Source: Bacteroidota bacterium | GTDB taxonomy: Bacteria > Bacteroidota > Bacteroidia > Chitinophagales > BACL12 | Assembly (NCBI GenBank): GCA_016715425.1 | Contig: JADKAC010000005.1 | Coordinates: 620,001 to 684,000, forward strand | Direction of reading: 5' to 3' | DNA: 64,000 nucleotides | Part shown: piece after piece, positions 62,910 through 64,000 of the stretch | Layout of the letters: each line of letters begins with the position of its first letter | Numbering within the stretch: position 1 is the stretch's first letter | Made by a program: the position numbers and the translations under genes | Notes under the pieces: generated by a model | Told to the model about the DNA's origin: nothing | Database searches by the model: none | The model's input: the letters and a program-made list of their open reading frames with translations, nothing else

Positions 62910-64000
62910 TTATTCTGTTATCACCAGCTTTTCAGAAAATTGTTTACCAGAACTTGTTGTAATTACTGCGAGATACACACCGTAATTTAATTTTGGTAAT
63001 TGAATTGTTTCATTTACAAAAACTTTCTCATACCTGCTTACAAGTGTGCCTGTAGAATTATATAACTCCAATAGACATTTTTCATTCTTATATGTTTCAG
63101 ATGAAATATAAATATATTCATTTGCAGGGTTTGGATAAATCTGAATTGCACTCGATGCTTGTATATTATTTATTTCTGTGCTTATAGTATCGCAACCACT
63201 ATGATATAAAACTCCCAAATCAAAATCTATTATATTAGGAAAACCACCGGTAAAAATTCTATCGCCAAGATCAATAGTAAGAGTGTCAACATCACATAAT
63301 AAACCTTCATTATTTGGTTCATTTATTACACTTAGATGTGTATTAATAAAAGATTTGGTCTCTATAGGTGATCCCTCTTTATATTCATATCCAAAATATA
63401 TTTTATTATCAATACCTAATTGGAGATTTGAAAATTCATAATTAGAGTAAGTATTTTTATATATCTCCGTTTTGGTTTCTTGAACATCAATACCGCATGT
63501 AAAACAAAATTGAAAAATCCTTATTGTTGTATAAGTATTTCCATTTGCAATTATATAGAGTTTAGAGCCATCAGAAGAAAAGATTACATCTATCGCATTT
63601 AAACTCCCACAATCTAAGGAGTATAAATATTTAACACTTCCTTCACATCTGTCAAATTGAAATAAATCTACTTTATTACCAACAGAATATGCCAAAATAT
63701 CTCCACTTGGGGAGATTGCAGTTTGATTTAACGAACCATAATAAATTGGGTCAATAACATAGTCTGGCAATTCCACCTGAAACTTGGGTAAGGCTATACC
63801 TTCAGGCGTAATTAAAATAAAAATAAATTTTGCGGGATCAATTGATTCAATATTTTTTGCAAATGATATGAGCCACCAATCTCTACCATTCGCATGGCGA
63901 ACTGCATTAACCCATCCAGATGAAGTTGTACAGTCTTCACTAAAAAAATCATAACATATTAGAATGTGGTTGTTTTTAGAAACTACCATTCCTAATCCAT
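62910..64000 (-). CDS. Secreted protein with T9SS type A sorting domain (5' end outside window)
   Basis: The frame is open to the window edge upstream of the ATG at 63989 (three further codons read through), so the start is not visible. The visible part looks like a beta-propeller (LNQTAISPSGDILAYSVGNK, DVIFSSDGSKLYIIANGN). It ends in a type A C-terminal domain for type IX secretion (IQIYPNPANEYIYISS, LLELYNSTGTLVSRYEK, LNYGVYLAVITTSSGKQFSE). It should be exported across the outer membrane. Cysteines cluster in the middle (FQFCFTCGIDVQ). Confidence 0.85.
   Translation of the reverse strand, partial: GLGMVVSKNNHILICYDFFSEDCTTSSGWVNAVRHANGRDWWLISFAKNIESIDPAKFIFILITPEGIALPKFQVELPDYVIDPIYYGSLNQTAISPSGDILAYSVGNKVDLFQFDRCEGSVKYLYSLDCGSLNAIDVIFSSDGSKLYIIANGNTYTTIRIFQFCFTCGIDVQETKTEIYKNTYSNYEFSNLQLGIDNKIYFGYEYKEGSPIETKSFINTHLSVINEPNNEGLLCDVDTLTIDLGDRIFTGGFPNIIDFDLGVLYHSGCDTISTEINNIQASSAIQIYPNPANEYIYISSETYKNEKCLLELYNSTGTLVSRYEKVFVNETIQLPKLNYGVYLAVITTSSGKQFSEKLVITE

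Overview
The window looks like a chromosomal segment of a low-GC member of the Bacteroidota, probably of the Chitinophagales/Saprospirales type. The evidence is gene content and signals: type IX secretion sorting domains (types A and B), Bacteroidota-style lipoprotein signals, a futalosine-pathway menaquinone gene pair, the Bacteroidota form of arginine decarboxylase, and many -7 boxes of the form TAnnTTTG. The placement below genus is not supported by anything I can compute here.

Region 1 (1-9156) is the accessory part. Read on the minus strand it starts with a tyrosine recombinase. This is followed by five tandem cassettes, each coding a short promoterless-looking RHS core (PFGMLTPGR...GFNGKE...) joined to a different C-terminal tip. 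Four of the tips are followed at once by a small envelope-targeted gene that is best read as the immunity partner. Three cassettes share a ~140-bp leader. Two share a 280-bp almost identical pre-toxin block that switches abruptly to different tips. No full-length RHS gene lies in the window, so this looks like a store of orphan toxin/immunity modules with a recombinase at its head.

Region 2 (9157-10010) is non-coding and made of heptanucleotide-word repeats organised as a ~195-bp tandem repeat. The same word family returns at 50.2-50.5 kb and 52.0-52.3 kb.

Region 3 (10-64 kb) is mostly housekeeping. It contains an M13 peptidase, DUF481 and DUF4136 envelope proteins, argS, arginase facing arginine decarboxylase, guaA, a di-haem cytochrome c, a large T9SS-secreted SBBP/PKD protein, a CoA-diphosphatase Nudix gene and a prenyl synthase. 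Next come a cluster of signalling proteins (hybrid kinase and three receiver proteins), an rRNA/tRNA methylase pair and pckA. A TPR-like regulator candidate then faces a 20-codon micro-ORF. After that come mtnA with a class II aldolase, mqnB-mqnD, tRNA-Cys, folB, a glutaryl-CoA-dehydrogenase-like enzyme, dnaB, tgt with an LptF/G-like permease, a glycosyltransferase with an ECF sigma factor, a saccharopine-dehydrogenase-like gene, valS, an enoyl-CoA hydratase, the mlaEFD lipid transport operon, an AI-2E family permease, and the end of a second T9SS-exported protein.

Five genes between 5.2 and 14.9 kb (toxin D, the recombinase, DUF481, DUF4136 and the essential argS) are each restored to full length by adding one A/T to a short homopolymer. 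This clustering is more like consensus error in that stretch than independent gene decay, and it affects how the accessory region should be read.
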